The notes beneath the pieces are model-generated. The model did not search any database, was not told where the DNA came from, and saw only the letters and a list, made by a program, of their open reading frames with translations. Made by a program: the position numbers and the translations under genes. Positions 44,826 through 57,173 of a stretch of 64,000 nucleotides of DNA are shown piece by piece. This DNA comes from Lentinus brumalis (lineage: Eukaryota; Basidiomycota; Agaricomycetes; Polyporales; Polyporaceae), in contig MARA01000014.1 in the NCBI GenBank assembly GCA_001792895.1, forward strand, positions 372,001 through 436,000. Reading direction: 5' to 3'. The number at the start of each line of letters is the position of its first letter. Position 1 is the first letter of the stretch.

Positions 44826-46569
44826 ATGTCGACCAAGATGCAGTACGGTGAGCACGTCGCTTGCTGGTCCGCGATGCATAGAATTGTATACTGACCCGCG
44901 GTGAATGATCTGCAGTCCGTCTCGGAAACTCTGGGCTGAAGGTGTCCAGGATCATCCTTGGGTGCATGTCGTACGGGTCTCCGGAGTTCCAGGGCTGGAT
45001 GCTCCCTGAGGAAGAGGCTATCAAGCACATCAAATTCGCGTACGTCCTCTGCGTCGACGCCGTCTGGGGCTCACATTCATGCTGAATGGCGTGCGGTTTA
45101 TCAGGTATGACCACGGTATCACAACCTTTGACACTGCCGACGTGAGCGCTATCGTTGCATATAGTCCTCTGTACGCTGATCATGACCTTGACGCAGGCTT
45201 ACTCCAACGGTCTCTCGGAGATCATCCTCGGAAACGCCATAAAGAAATTGGAGCTTCCTCGCGATGAGCTTGTTATTATGACGAAGGTGCGCATCCTGTC
45301 TCATTGAAGAGAGGGCCCGGGATAGCCGCTTACTTCTCGTGTGCAGGTCTTCGCTCCTATCCCAAAGGACCACGTTACGAGCTTGTGGGCTAAAGGCATA
45401 AAGCCCGAAGACGTCGGCATCATCAACCAGAAGGGGCTCAGCCGCAAGGTACGTATCCGCGCCATGGAGTGAATTGCTCCGAGTGACCATGTTAACGTCG
45501 TTGCAGCATATCTTCGACTCAGTTCAGGCCAGCCTCAAGCGCTTGCAACTTGACCACATCGACCTGTTGCAATGTGCGCTTTGAATCGTGTCTCATATTT
45601 CCAGTGCTGATTATTGGTCGTAACAGGCCATCGTTTCGACTATGATACGCCCATCGAGGAGACGGTGCGCTCTTCACCTCCATGCGCGGAAAATGTCAGC
45701 TGAATTTGCGATATAGATGCAAGCTCTCCATGACGTTGTCAAGGCTGGCTGGGTGCGCTACGTCGGAATGAGCTCGTGCTGGGCATACCAATGTATGTCA
45801 TCCTGTTCTCTGCTTGGACGATGGTATGACTAACTGCACCCCCTTCAGTCCACGCCATGCAGAGTACGTCACGCACCACCCGCGCACACATAACAGAGAC
45901 TTTCGGCTGACGACGAGGACTTGCAGACTACGCCATCGCCCATAACCTCACGCCCTTCATCTCCATGCAGAACCACTACAGCTTGATGTACCGGGAAGAG
46001 GAGCGCGAGATGTTCCCGACCCTCAAGGTGAGCCCCGTGCTCCGGAAGTACTGCTTGCAAGTCATACTCACGCAGACCTTGATCTTGCTATAGATGTTCG
46101 GCGTCGGCTCGATCCCGTGGTCCCCTCTGGGACGCGGAATGCTCACGCGCACCGTTCGGGACGCTACTCTCCGGGGCAAGACGGATGCATACTCAAAGAA
46201 CCTCGAAGTGCCGTTCTTGGACGCTCTTACCACCAGGTGCCTATTATCGTCTAACTCACTGGAAAGTACTTGCTGACCATCCTCCTACAGGATCGACGAA
46301 CTGGCGAAGAAGAAGAATGCCAGCATGGCGCAGATCTCACTAGCGTGGATCCTCTCGAAGCCCAGCGTGTCGGCTCCCATCGTCGGGACGACGAGTCTGT
46401 CCAACCTGGAGGACATCCTCGGTAAGTCTTGCATTCTTCGCTCTTTCGTTGCAGACGAGGCCAGGATTCTGACGCTGTCGAAGGCTCTCTCGACGTCACC
46501 CTCACCGAGGAAGAAGTCAAGTACCTGGAAGAGCCGTACCATCCCGTCAAGGTTATAGGTCATTTCTGA
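44826..46569 (+). CDS. Aldo-keto reductase (aryl-alcohol dehydrogenase-like)
   Basis: About 351 aa in 13 exons: 44826-44847, 44916-45039, 45105-45141, 45197-45286, 45347-45448, 45507-45573, 45627-45664, 45717-45792, 45849-45863, 45927-46027, 46094-46236, 46291-46421, 46460-46569. NADPH-dependent carbonyl reduction in the cytosol. The catalytic tetrad is present: Asp in TFDTAD, Tyr in AYSNG, Lys in VIMTK, His in LLQCHRFD. The family blocks VRYVGMSSCWAYQ, PFISMQNHYSLMYREEEREM, SIPWSPLGRGML and SAPIVGTTSLSNLEDIL follow in order. The last acceptor (ACGAG) is not the usual CAG; the frame after it (TLTEEEVKYLEEPYHPV) fits the family. Exon 9 is a 15-nt micro-exon. It neighbours a cluster of SDR reductases; its own substrate is unknown. 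Confidence 0.92.
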
Positions 46570-47696
46570 ACGGAAGGGGGCGCTGTGATTGCCCTAAGAG
46601 GATCCTGAGTCCTATCATTCTGAGCCTATACCAATGAAGCGGCAGATCGTAGAATGCTCCATACATACAATGCAACGTCGTGCTCTATTTCATCCTCTTC
46701 GCCCAGTGCAACCATGATCCTGTGTCGCCTCTTTGTACTCCGCAGCACTCGTTAACACTGCGGACGGCGAGGGTGCCCTGTTCGATAGGTGATGCTATCG
46801 GTAAGACGGGCTCCTCGCTTCCAGGGCGGACTGCTCGACCCGCGCGAATTCGTCGCTTATATTCTGCAGGAGTCTCGTCTGTCCCATCCTTCCAAATGCC
46901 CCTCTCGTGTCTCCTGTTCATGGTGCATGAGTACGAGTGGAAGCGCATAATGAGCGAGTCATTGAACCCACTGTGCCTCCTCCTCTGCCGCTTTGTACCG
47001 CGCCAAGACATGATCACCATAAACAGCGTCCATCTGCTCGTAGACAGTCGCCATGCCCGCACGCAACATCATCAGCGAGAGCGAGCAACGAATGGACAGC
47101 GGGCCATCGGTGAACAGGAAACCTGGGAGAAAGCGCGGCTCTAGAAGGACTGCGGCGACCTGAAGGTTCGTATATCCCGCGTCAATTTGCAGTCGCGAAC
47201 TGCATTCGACCGTCAGAGCAGGATTCGATACCGCACTCACCATTCTGCCGTACTGATCCCGTCGTAGCTTGCCCTCTACGCGCTTTGATAGCCAAGCCAA
47301 GCTCTCTCTCGCACCTGGTTGGGGCTCGCGACCGAAGTGACCGAGCTAGAAGCGTGCTTTCAGTGCTCGGGGAAATGTGCACGGGAGCAGCCTGTGGACC
47401 TCCGGCGCGTCTATCCCCGCTATGCGAATATGAATCGTCTCATCCTTGAGATCGGCTGTGTATGCAATGAGCCTGACAAATGCCTATGCATGATGCTCAG
47501 GAAGACCCTCACCGCTCTTCTGAGGTATCGTCCTCGACCACTTTCACCCGAAGCCAGGCAAAACGCTCGAGCTACCACATGTAACAAGACGATCTGAGAT
47601 CGCGGACGGTATATCAGCACCAGATGTTCTTGATGGGAGGGCAATTTACACACCACATACCGCCGACGGCGCACTGGCAGAACAAACAATTGCGCT
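46570..47696. other. Intergenic
   Basis: 1,127 bp between the aldo-keto reductase and SDR copy 3. Open frames on both strands are short and featureless. Confidence 0.45.
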
Positions 47697-48732
47697 ATGC
47701 CTGCGCTCAACTCTGGGAGGATCCTCGTGACAGGCTCGAACGGCTACATCACCGTCTGGGTTTTGAAAGCTTGTTGGACAGAGGTTTCAATGTCAGAGGG
47801 ACAGTACGGTCATATACCAAGGGAGCACAGCTGCAGGAGATCTTCAACGATTACGGAGATAGGTTTGAATTTGTGATCGTAGCGGACATTGCGAAGGTGA
47901 GCGCGAACCTGTGGTCGTCCTCGTCCTCGCTCAACGTACGCCTAGAAAGGCGCATTCGACGAGGCGGTGAAGGACGTCGACGCCATCGCCCACACGGCAT
48001 CTCCCTTGGCCATGAATGCTGCTGAGCCTGACGAGCTCATCGTTCCGGCCGTCAACGGGACAACGGGACTCCTAGCATCTGCCCGTCAGTTCGCCACTAC
48101 AGTCAAGCGTGTTATACTCACCTCATCTGGTACCGCTATTGCCTCTCCAACTGCGGAGCCCCGCACCGTGGACGAGAGCGATTGGAATGAGACGGCCGTA
48201 CGCGAGGTCCGCGAGAAGGGTCGAGAGGCCAGTCAAATCGAGACATACCGCGCGAGCAAGACACTCGCGGAACGGGCGGCCTGGGAGTGGTATGATGTGC
48301 ACGTCAACACAGAGTGAGTTGGGAGTAGCTGACCGTTTTGCGCCGTGCTGCTGACCGTCTTCTGTATAGAACATCGTGGGTGGACGTCCGCGACGTCGCG
48401 GAGGCTCATGTGCTTGCGCTACTGAAGCCGGAGGCCGGCGGGGAAAGGATCGTCGTTACCTCGGGGCCGTTCAAGTGGCAAGACTTGAGTAAGAGTTCTG
48501 CACGCACCTTTGCTCCCGAGCTGACCTTGCCACCGACGCAGTTCTTGCAGCGCGGCGGGTAGAGGGTGATGAGATACCTATAGGGAACACCTCGTACGAT
48601 CCTTCGAAGACTGTCCATTTCATTCGCTACAGGACAGAAAGGGAGGAGAGGATACTGGGGCTCGAGCATCGCTCACTGGACGAGACGACTCGCGACTTGC
48701 TTCGTGCTTTCCATAGTAAGGGCTGGTTGTGA
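47697..48732 (+). pseudogene. Extended-SDR reductase, copy 3, broken
   Basis: Same four-exon plan as its siblings: 47697-47896, 47946-48313, 48370-48488, 48542-48732. Exon 1 is 200 nt where three siblings have exactly 201; the missing base lies near 47771-47778, where the frame leaves TVWVLKAC and re-enters as DRGFNVRGTVRS. Exon 2 is 368 nt against 518-545, an in-frame loss of about 50-59 codons that removes the WDLVxxxPxxVFGP block and the following helix. Exons 3 (119 nt, as in all siblings) and 4 are intact, and the YRASK catalytic pair survives. The frameshift plus loss of a substrate-site block makes function unlikely. Confidence 0.85.
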
Positions 48733-48964
48733 CACGCGCTGTTCTACGTCCTGCAGAGTAATCAAGGATTGGGGACAGGAGGAACTTGGCAGGCGCCCTC
48801 GCCACGTAACGCAGTATGTGTAAGCGCGCTCCTTGTCCCTGGGTCCTCACTTCGTCACCCGCCTCATTGCGCCGTTCTTCCTACACTCCAAAAATGGTTG
48901 GGATGCGGCAAATGTCAAGTACCTGTCATCCAGACATATAACTCCGGGGCAGACCGTGACGGTC

Positions 48965-51900
48965 ATGGGAAAGGTCCCTAGTAGCCCAGCGCTGGATTCC
49001 GAGTTCGACTTCAAGCTCGACAAGGAGGCTCTGTGGTTGTTATCGAACCATCAGCTCCTCGTAACAAATGGTGACAATCGAGCAGTCAACCTCACTTGTC
49101 TATGACGCTGATCTCAGGATACTTTAAAGGCCGAGTTGACCCCTCCAGGACCTGCCACAATCGACGACGCCCAGGTACCGCAAGGTGAAACGACAACAGA
49201 CCTCGCATCTGCAGATAACTCCGCACACGCGAGTCCTACCTCTACAGCGGCTGAATTGTCAGAGGCCCGACCCTCTCATACCCGCACAAATACGCCCGCT
49301 CCTCCCTATGAGGCGCGCATCGTTACTCATGCCGCAAGTGAGGTCGACCACACGGAACCACTGGGCGAGTCTCGTGCCGATCCCGTCTCTCGACCACAGT
49401 CCGTGTTGGAGGCATTGCCTACTCCCATAGCTGGACTTGACTCCGACACCATCGATCGTCCCCCGAGTATCGTTGATTTCCAACTCTCATGGCCTGAGAA
49501 GTCCGACTTGCATGCTGGTAGGTTATCTTTATGCTCGTTGCCAACCTAGCGGCTGATACAGACGAATTGTCAAGACCCGCCGTCACAACAACAGATAAGC
49601 TCCTTTGAGAACCGCCGTGGTACCGGCGGTTGGAGCGTCGGAGACACGTTGCCCACCGGTACGGTCCTAGGGCTATTTGGTCCTGAGGAACCTGGTAGTA
49701 GAGCGGCTCAGCTGCGAAGAGCGCCTGCGGCCGAACGGCGGAGACCGAGGTTGAGGGCCGTTGACCCAAGTTCTACCCCGCCTCAGATTGCTCAGCAGCC
49801 CCATCGTCCGCCGGTTGGCACTGGAGCACCTCGCATACCTCTACCTCGCATTACAGGGAACCGCGACGCCGCTCGACCTGCGGTGCCGTTCGCGCCTAAC
49901 CCGTTCCCTCGCCTGAAGGCCCCACCGGTTGCTGCCGCAAGGCCTACGGCCGCCCAGCCAGATCCCGCCATTGCGAAGCACGCACTGACATCACGGCCGC
50001 CGACCAATCCTCCTGACTTTAACCCGCCCAAGGTAGTACACAAGGTGCGTGATCTCTTCTATGATGATGTGCACTCATTCAGACCATTCACAGTCTGCTG
50101 CTGATGGGCAACAACGGCACGATGCCGCTTCGTCTCAGGCGGATTTGGACATCTGGCCATTGTACCTCGAGCACGCTCTCACGGAGGACAAGGAAACGGT
50201 ACAGGCCTGGAATTCTGACCTGGACTCCATCTTGATTTTCGTAGGTGACATACGTCTACGCCTCGCTGACGCTGCTGCTTACATCGTTGGACAGGCTGCT
50301 CTATTCTCAGCGGTTTTAACCACCCTTGTCATTGAATCTTACAAGAATCTGCAACCTGATCCTCAGGTCGAGATGATGCGAGCGATCTTGCTACAACTGC
50401 AGAAGAATGATAATGCGTCAGAGAGCGTCCAGACACCTGTTCCTCTTTTTCGACTCACAAGCTCAGCTGTCCGGGTGAACGTCTATTGGTTCTCCAGTCT
50501 TATCCTCAGCTTGGCCACCGCCCTCTTGGCCATCCTCGCCAAGCAATGGGTGAACTACCTCCTCGCGGGGTTGTCCCCTGTCCCAGCGATGCAAGGTCGG
50601 CATCGTCAGTACCGCATGGATGGTCTTCACAAGTGGAACCTCCCCGCTCTCCTATCATTCCTCCCTCTCCTTCTTCACATCGCGCTACTCCTGTTCTTTG
50701 CTGGGCTTGTCGACTTCGTTTGGGAAATCAACGGCAGCGTCGCCATCGTGTCAGCGGTCTTGGTGATCAGCGCTTTCCTCGTCTACGCCGCTACTAACCT
50801 CCTCTCGTACATCTACCCTGAATGCCCGTTCAAAACGTCAGCCACCGTCTTTATCTCTGTCGGGCACGATCTCGGACATATGATGTACGTGAAGATCGCC
50901 CTCAACACAAGACTTGCCTGGGAGTCCATGCGGACGCTCTCGCGGCATGTTTCACGAATCTTGCGCGCTCCCCGAGCACTCGGGCGCAGAACACTCAGGG
51001 TTGCCGTAGCGGACTTGCATCAGACTAAGGCTCACGTCGAATCAGAGAAGCTGAAGTACAACAACACTCTCCGGATATCGTCTCTCCGACATCAAGACGA
51101 GCGATTCATCTCGCAGAACGCGAGCCTCATGGACGCCCGGGTCTTCCTGTGGCTCGTGCACAACTCGGGCCGTCTGGAGAACCCGGAAGAGCTTGGTCAT
51201 GCTCTCATGCGGTTTCCTCAGCTTGTGCGCCACCGGAGACTGATGATACAAGAGGGGGCAGCGACGTTTCTCGAGCGTCTCCTCAAGTCCTGGTTCGACG
51301 GGCCGTGGGTGACACTTCGGGATAGGCACCAGCGAGGCGTGACATCTGCCGTGCGCACACTCTCGATGTTGGCTTCTGAGGCTGAGGTCGATGGCGCCGA
51401 GTATACCGAGGCAGCGATTCCCGAAGGCACTGTCCTCGACAAGACACCCTTCCTCCCTGTCCAGCGGGTTCCCCACACAAACTTGTTCCTATCGAGTCAT
51501 TCGCTTCAGCTCGTCGGTCATCTCCTTGGCCAGCTTGGTTCCTTGTCTTTGCCTCTTGCCGCTTTCGCCCTCCGACTCTCTGTCCAGCTAACCGAGGGCG
51601 ATCAAGCGATGATCTGGGCCAGGATTGGCGGGAACAAAGTCATCGAGCAGTTCCTGCAGAGGATCATGGTATTCAAACACGAAGACCAGCCAGCTTCGGA
51701 GCTTACACCCGCCGTGAACACGGTGATATATCTCGCGCTCGTCGACGTCTCGCGGCGGCAGCGTAACGGCTTCGCGCTCTCCCCTTCAGGCTCTCCCCAG
51801 ACCAACGACACACGCTATTGGATGACTGTTCTGCTCAACATCATGCACCGCGCTCCCATGAACAGTGTGCTGCTACGCCAGATATGCTGGGGAATGTGCG

Positions 51901-53686
51901 CCCTGTCGTGGTCCCTCCTGCCGCAAGCCAACGGCGTCGCCTTGCAACCTCTAATCCCCGCCTGCAGAGCATGAACAACCTCTCCTACTCGCTGATGGAC
52001 CTTCTCTCGCACGACCAGGATCCAGAAGTCTTAAGTACGGTAGTCATTGCGCTGGAGCGTATGCTGTGGAACGTGGGCCCCAACACATGGGAGGACCATG
52101 GGGACTTGTGCAAAGCCCTGCAGCTGCGCTACAGCAGATTCCTCGCGGACCTCTACCAAGGCCTCCAGTCTGGCAAGATACCGGCTTTCAGGATCAGTCG
52201 TATACTGGTCTCTCTCACCCGGATCGCTGCGTACCTCTCTTTCTTCGACCAGAACGCATTCGAGGATGTGCGAGCACCTCTCACTGCCACGGTCTTCAGC
52301 ATCCTCCGGTATCTCATCGCGCAGAAGGTGTCTGTCACTCCGCCGCAGGCCAGCGGTCCCGACGAGCGTGCACAACCGACGGAGTCTTACGTGCTGGACA
52401 AGGCGACGAGAATATGGATATACAGGGCAGCCTGTCGGATCGTGGTCCTGTACATGGACAACCCCCGATGGAAGCTGGACTACGGCGGCCACGACGCTGA
52501 CGATCTCATATACGCCTACGACCTCGACTCTGTCGTGGCTATAGGTGCGGACGTCGTCTCCGCCGTCAAGACGCTCTCAACCAGGCACGATGAGCCGAGG
52601 TGGCGCCCTCTGCAGCCCTACACTTTGGACGCGTTCTGCAGTATCATGAGCCACGTCTTCACACAGGGACTCCGGCCGAACTCGGATTTGCGGGAGATCG
52701 GTGGATGGGACGAGAGTGCAGTTCGGATGGTCAGCGAAGCCGTGAGGACCTGGGGACTCCTGGACGTGGCGCTCAGCTCGAAACGTCCCTGCGTGCACGT
52801 CGATATCCTCGTCCCGGCGGTGCACAACATCTATACCACATTGTACGCTGGGGATCGGCCTCTTCGCCCCCTGCACGCCAGACGACCAAACCAGCTGAAA
52901 GCAGTCAACGTCGGGACACGCTACGATCAGCGGCATCCCGCGCACGAGATGGCATTCGCGCTTGGGAACACCTTCGTCCCCTTCCTCCGCAAGTTTACCG
53001 AGGAGATGAAGGACGGCTCTCATACGTATCCGGCGATGCACGAGCTCCTGATCGAGCTCACATGCATCGCTGGATACCTCGCCTACTTCGAATATCCCCG
53101 AGAGCTGCCGCAGGAGGAGGTCGAGGAGGCCATGGTCCAGTACCTCCGCGTGCTGGTCCGACCAGGCCCTGTGGCGCTCCCTGTGAAGGTGCGCAGGCAC
53201 GCATGGAGAGCACTCGGAAGCATGGCCGCGCTCTACGTGCAGAACGTGCCGACGTTGGCTCGCGGTGACATCGTGCGTCACTTCCGGTGCGACCGAGCGA
53301 GTCCGGACGAGCTTGCGGTGGGCTTCGTCTGGGTCATGACCATCAGGAACACGCAGCTTCAGAACGAAGGAGGACTTAAGACGCACTGCAGCGAATGCGC
53401 GCTACCCGAGGTCGCTGGCCGCGTGAAGGAGCAGATGCGCTACGTGCCAAAGGCGATTGCGGAGGTCGCGCTAGAGATGATGTCGGATGTCTGGGATAGC
53501 ACGGACTGGGAGTCGGTGGCCATCAAGAACAGGCTCATGCACCATGGCGTGGGGGCGCAAGTACGTGGGTTGAGTACGGCTGCAGCGGCAGAAGGGACAC
53601 TAGGAAATTTGGCGGAGAAGCTGGCGACGCGTATTGAGATGATGCCTACTAATGGCGTCGCCTTGGAGCGCAGACTGACGATGTGA
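48965..53686 (+). CDS. DUF6535-family multi-pass membrane protein 2
   Basis: About 1,501 aa in five exons: 48965-49060, 49118-49517, 49575-50044, 50094-50240, 50295-53686. The first 320 residues or so are a disordered Pro/Ser/Thr region. The DUF6535 core spans the exon 4/5 join: IWPLYLEHALTEDKETVQAW, then AALFSAVLTTLVIESYKNLQPDP, with membrane segments in VYWFSSLILSLATALLAILAKQW, LLSFLPLLLHIALLLFFAGLVDFVW and VAIVSAVLVISAFLVYAATNLLSYI. A helical, HEAT-like C-terminal region of about 1,000 residues follows. The frame changes at the C4 run 51956-51959: one added C joins LQPLIP to RLQSMNNLSYS and keeps the frame open to 53686. The exon 3 acceptor (CAAG) and the start codon are the least certain points. 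Function unknown. Confidence 0.8.
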
Positions 53687-55236
53687 TATGGAGACGGGTA
53701 GGGTAAGTGCATTCACGTAGACACTTCTGCATGGATGGTAATTGAATATGATAGCGAGCTCGACGGGGATGGCACAGCAGATGTCACCGACTATGTGTAG
53801 GCCAGACAACGGTACATGTAAGTACTAACAGAAAACTCCGGCCCATGACGAAAATGAGCCTGAGAGGACAAGGAGTCAATACAAGAAAAGAGATGTCCCG
53901 CGCCTGGTAAGGAAAAGCACGCCCTGGCCGTCTCCGACACATGGCGTGCGCTCCAGCTAGGAGCGGGCAGATACATGGATCTGGGACTTGCGGTAGACTC
54001 CTGCGAGAATGGTTACGACGAGCGTATGTCGGTCGCAGGGGGACAATAGTGCGAGTCCGGAATGAGTAGAGAAAAAGCTGCAGTGCGAGCGCGACGAGAA
54101 CTTATACGAGCCATGTGGCAAAGACGCCCAGCACCCGCCAGTCGGTTGCCGCCTCAGACTGAGACTCTCTCCCTGCCACCATCTCCCTTGAGTCGTTCGA
54201 CTCCTTCTGTGTATCTCATCCCTGTCTAATCGGCGAGCACTGTAGCCTCGGAATATCACATTCGACATTTATGCTGGTCTTACTCCGCCGAGAGCCCAAC
54301 TTCCTCTGAACCTCCAGCATTGGTCGTGATCGAGTTGCGATCGACCTGTGATCGACCCAGGTGAGCTGTTACGTGCTAGACATATGTTGATCTCTGCATT
54401 CTGCGCACCTGCACACCAAAGAGCCCGCTGGAATGCCGCAAGGCTAAGGAAGGTTGGGTGGACGTGTGTGCCAGATCGTTATGCTCTTCACGAGTGGTGC
54501 ATATGTTCTATCAGGATCCGTACGATTCTCGCCGCGGGTCCTGACTATATTCATGCGCACATGTCGTTCTCATCGGCACTATATGTATCTCATTTATCGC
54601 AGTGCATACTGGCCTGTCACATTGCCCTCGCGGAACTACCCGTTGTACAGCAAAGGTGAGCTTTAGACTGCATCGTCTTGCGCTCGGGCTGTTGCAAGGC
54701 AAACGAAGGTTGCAACATTGGTTGCAACATGAAGACTCCAAACAATTATCTCGTGAACTTGTGCTCTCCGAACGCACACGCATGCCTTGCTGCGGCCCCG
54801 AGTTTCGGCGTTGCAGCTCGATGGAGAATACCTATCGTATGATTGAGGAGATAGGAAGCGTCAGTGTCATCACGCACGCACCGGTGTCCCATCGAAAAGC
54901 AACACTTTCGAGCACGCCCATGTTCAAGTAAGCTCGGCCTGTCCCCGTTCGAATTGGTTCTAACTGACCTGGCTGCACATAGCCCGACACTGCGTCTCGC
55001 CCACACACAACTTCAAGCTCGACCTCGGTCAGAATCGCAGGCCGCTTACTCGAAGACCGATCGTGGCCTCTCTGGGGACCTGATCCACTCTGAATTCCGG
55101 CAAGACGGCTTACCGAGAGCTCTCCCTTCTCACGTACACCGATCACGAGCCGGCACGAATGTATTTAAATCTGCTTTCGTATCGATGTCGTTCCAGCGAC
55201 GCTCCCTTTCCACTCTGCAAATCGAGCTCCGTCGCA
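53687..55236. other. Intergenic
   Basis: 1,550 bp between the DUF6535 gene and SDR copy 4. No consistent coding sequence, repeat or RNA gene was recognised. A TATA-like site lies at the right end. Confidence 0.45.
55162..55170 (+). promoter_or_regulatory. TATA-like box of SDR copy 4
   Basis: TATTTAAAT, 67 bp upstream of the ATG at 55237. Confidence 0.5.
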
Positions 55237-56474
55237 ATGCCTGCAATTACCTCGGGGAAAGTCCTTGTCACCGGCGCCAACGGATATGTCGCCGCCTGGG
55301 TCCTCAAAGACCTCCTCGAAAACGGGTTCGCTGTCCGGGGGACTGTTCGCTCGGAAAGCAAGGCGGCTCATCTCCAGTCGTACTTCAAGGCCTTCGGCGA
55401 CAAGCTCGAATTCGTCGTAGTCGATGATATCACCAAGGTACGTCGCGTGTGCGACCCGCCCTAGGAGTCATACATGAATTCACGGAGCGATTACTTTCAG
55501 GACGGCGCCTTCGATGAGGCCGCCGCTGAGGTAGATGCGGTTATGCACATCGCATCCCCAGTGACCGCAACCGCCGCCGATCCAGAGGACGTGATCGGGC
55601 CCGCTGTGCGCGGCACGACGTCCCTCCTCAACTCCGTGCTCAAGCACCAGGCCACAATCAAACGGGTCTTTATCATGTCCTCCACCGCTGCTGTGTTCTC
55701 GCCGCCTCTGTCAGGCTCCCAAGACAAGACTGCCGTCCTGGACGAGAAGGACTGGAACGAGCTGTCGGTGCAACACGTCAAGGGGAAGGGTAAAGAGGCC
55801 GACGGCATGCACGTCTACCGCGCGAGCAAGGTGCTCGCGGAGCGTGCTGCGTGGGACGTTTACGAGCGCGAGAAGGCGCATGATGGCGGGCTCGGATGGG
55901 ATCTCGTCACATTCTGCGCCCCGTTCGTCTTTGGCCCCGTAATCCATGAAGTGTCGTCGCCGGAGGGCTTAGGCGGCTCGCAGGGCTTGTGGTACAGGAA
56001 CGTCGTGAAGGGTGCAGCGAAGGGTGATGCGTTGACGAAGTTGGGGTATGTTTCGGTGACTGTATTCATGCGTTCAGTGCTGATTGACCTTTCGCCCAGG
56101 TACGAGTGGGTTGACGTACGCGACTTGGCGCGGGCGCACACCCTCGCCCTTGTCACTCCAGGCGCCGGCGGCGAGCGGTTCATTATCCGCGGAGGTCGTG
56201 CTGTGTGGCAGGACTTTGGTGCGTCTATCTATCGGCTTTGTTTGCCTATCACGCTCACTCGCGCTGACCCGCTGTATCTCATGCAGTGAACGCTGCTCGC
56301 AAGTACACATCCAAGGTTCTCGCCGGGGATCCCGACTACAGCCCGGACAATGCGTCCTTCCCGTCGACATACATCGCCGACAAGAGCGTCCGGATTCTGG
56401 GCATCAGGTACCGGTCGATCGAAGAGTTGACGAAGGACTCTCTGGACGACTTCACTGCACGAGGATGGCTGTGA
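55237..56474 (+). CDS. Extended-SDR NAD(P)-dependent reductase, copy 4
   Basis: 350 aa, four exons: 55237-55437, 55501-56045, 56100-56218, 56287-56474. Rossmann motif VTGANGY, cofactor region RGTVRSESKAAHL, catalytic Ser in IMSSTAAV, and YRASK in VYRASKVLAERAAW. The family block reads WDLVTFCAPFVFGP. It has the same exon 2 and exon 3 lengths (545 and 119 nt) as copy 1, and the C-terminal ILGIRYRSIEELTKDSL helix matches. All exons are open and in phase, so the gene appears functional. Likely a cytosolic aldehyde or ketone reductase; substrate unknown. Confidence 0.92.
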
Positions 56475-56801
56475 AGGGAGACATAAAGAGGCGAACCGTA
56501 TGTATTTGTGGCGCTGGCTCATTGATCCATCTGGACGTGAAACGAATGCGCGAAGGACCCTCTTCTCCAATTCGAACAACGGGTCTTCGACGGCATTATA
56601 CATCTGATGCGATCTATTCATTCTCCTGTGCTTTGTTGTGATTTCGGAGAAGACCTGCGATTCTGCGATACATCACACAAAGGGGGCATAGGACTCGTGG
56701 CGCTTCTGTAGGGCTCAAGTAGAGGCCTCAGTCCAGTCTGAGGCGACCACCTCGACATCCATATACCCCACCATACTCCGCAGTACTCACGACTCGTCAC
56801 C
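56475..56801. other. Intergenic
   Basis: 327 bp between SDR copy 4 and the small coiled-coil gene; no feature seen. Confidence 0.45.
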
Positions 56802-57173
56802 ATGGTCCAAGCTGAGCAAGTTACTCCCGCCCTCAACAACGAGGCCCGCGCTGCGTTGCAGTTGCGTAAGTTCCACCGTGATCCTACTCCATCTGGTGCA
56901 TGATTTCTAACCTGATCCTTGTGCAGGTGCGCTGCAGTGCACCCTCGCCCGCGACGCAGAAGAGCGTGAGGAGCGCAACCGGAGTATGCTCAAGCGGCTC
57001 GATGGTATGCTCGTGAGGTTGGACAACATGCGTGCTCGAGGCGAGAAGGTCATCGGCGAGCTCGACGAGGTCATTGAGGCGCTAAGCAAATTGCCCGACC
57101 GCCCTCAGCGGTGCGCTATCTTCGAGTGCTGGAGGACGATAAGCAGTGCTCACTCATGTGTTCTAGGGACTGA
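56802..57173 (+). CDS. Small coiled-coil hypothetical protein
   Basis: About 84 aa. Exons 56802-56865 and 56927-57110 join in phase across a GTAAGT...GTGCAG intron; a third tiny exon (57167-57173, ending in TGA) is likely but uncertain, since reading straight on from exon 2 stays open to 57237. The sequence begins MVQAEQVTPALNNEAR and continues as a charged heptad-rich helix (RDAEEREERNRSMLKRLDGMLVRL). No domain is recognised. Two clean splice signals and a helix of constant character support a real gene. Confidence 0.55.
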
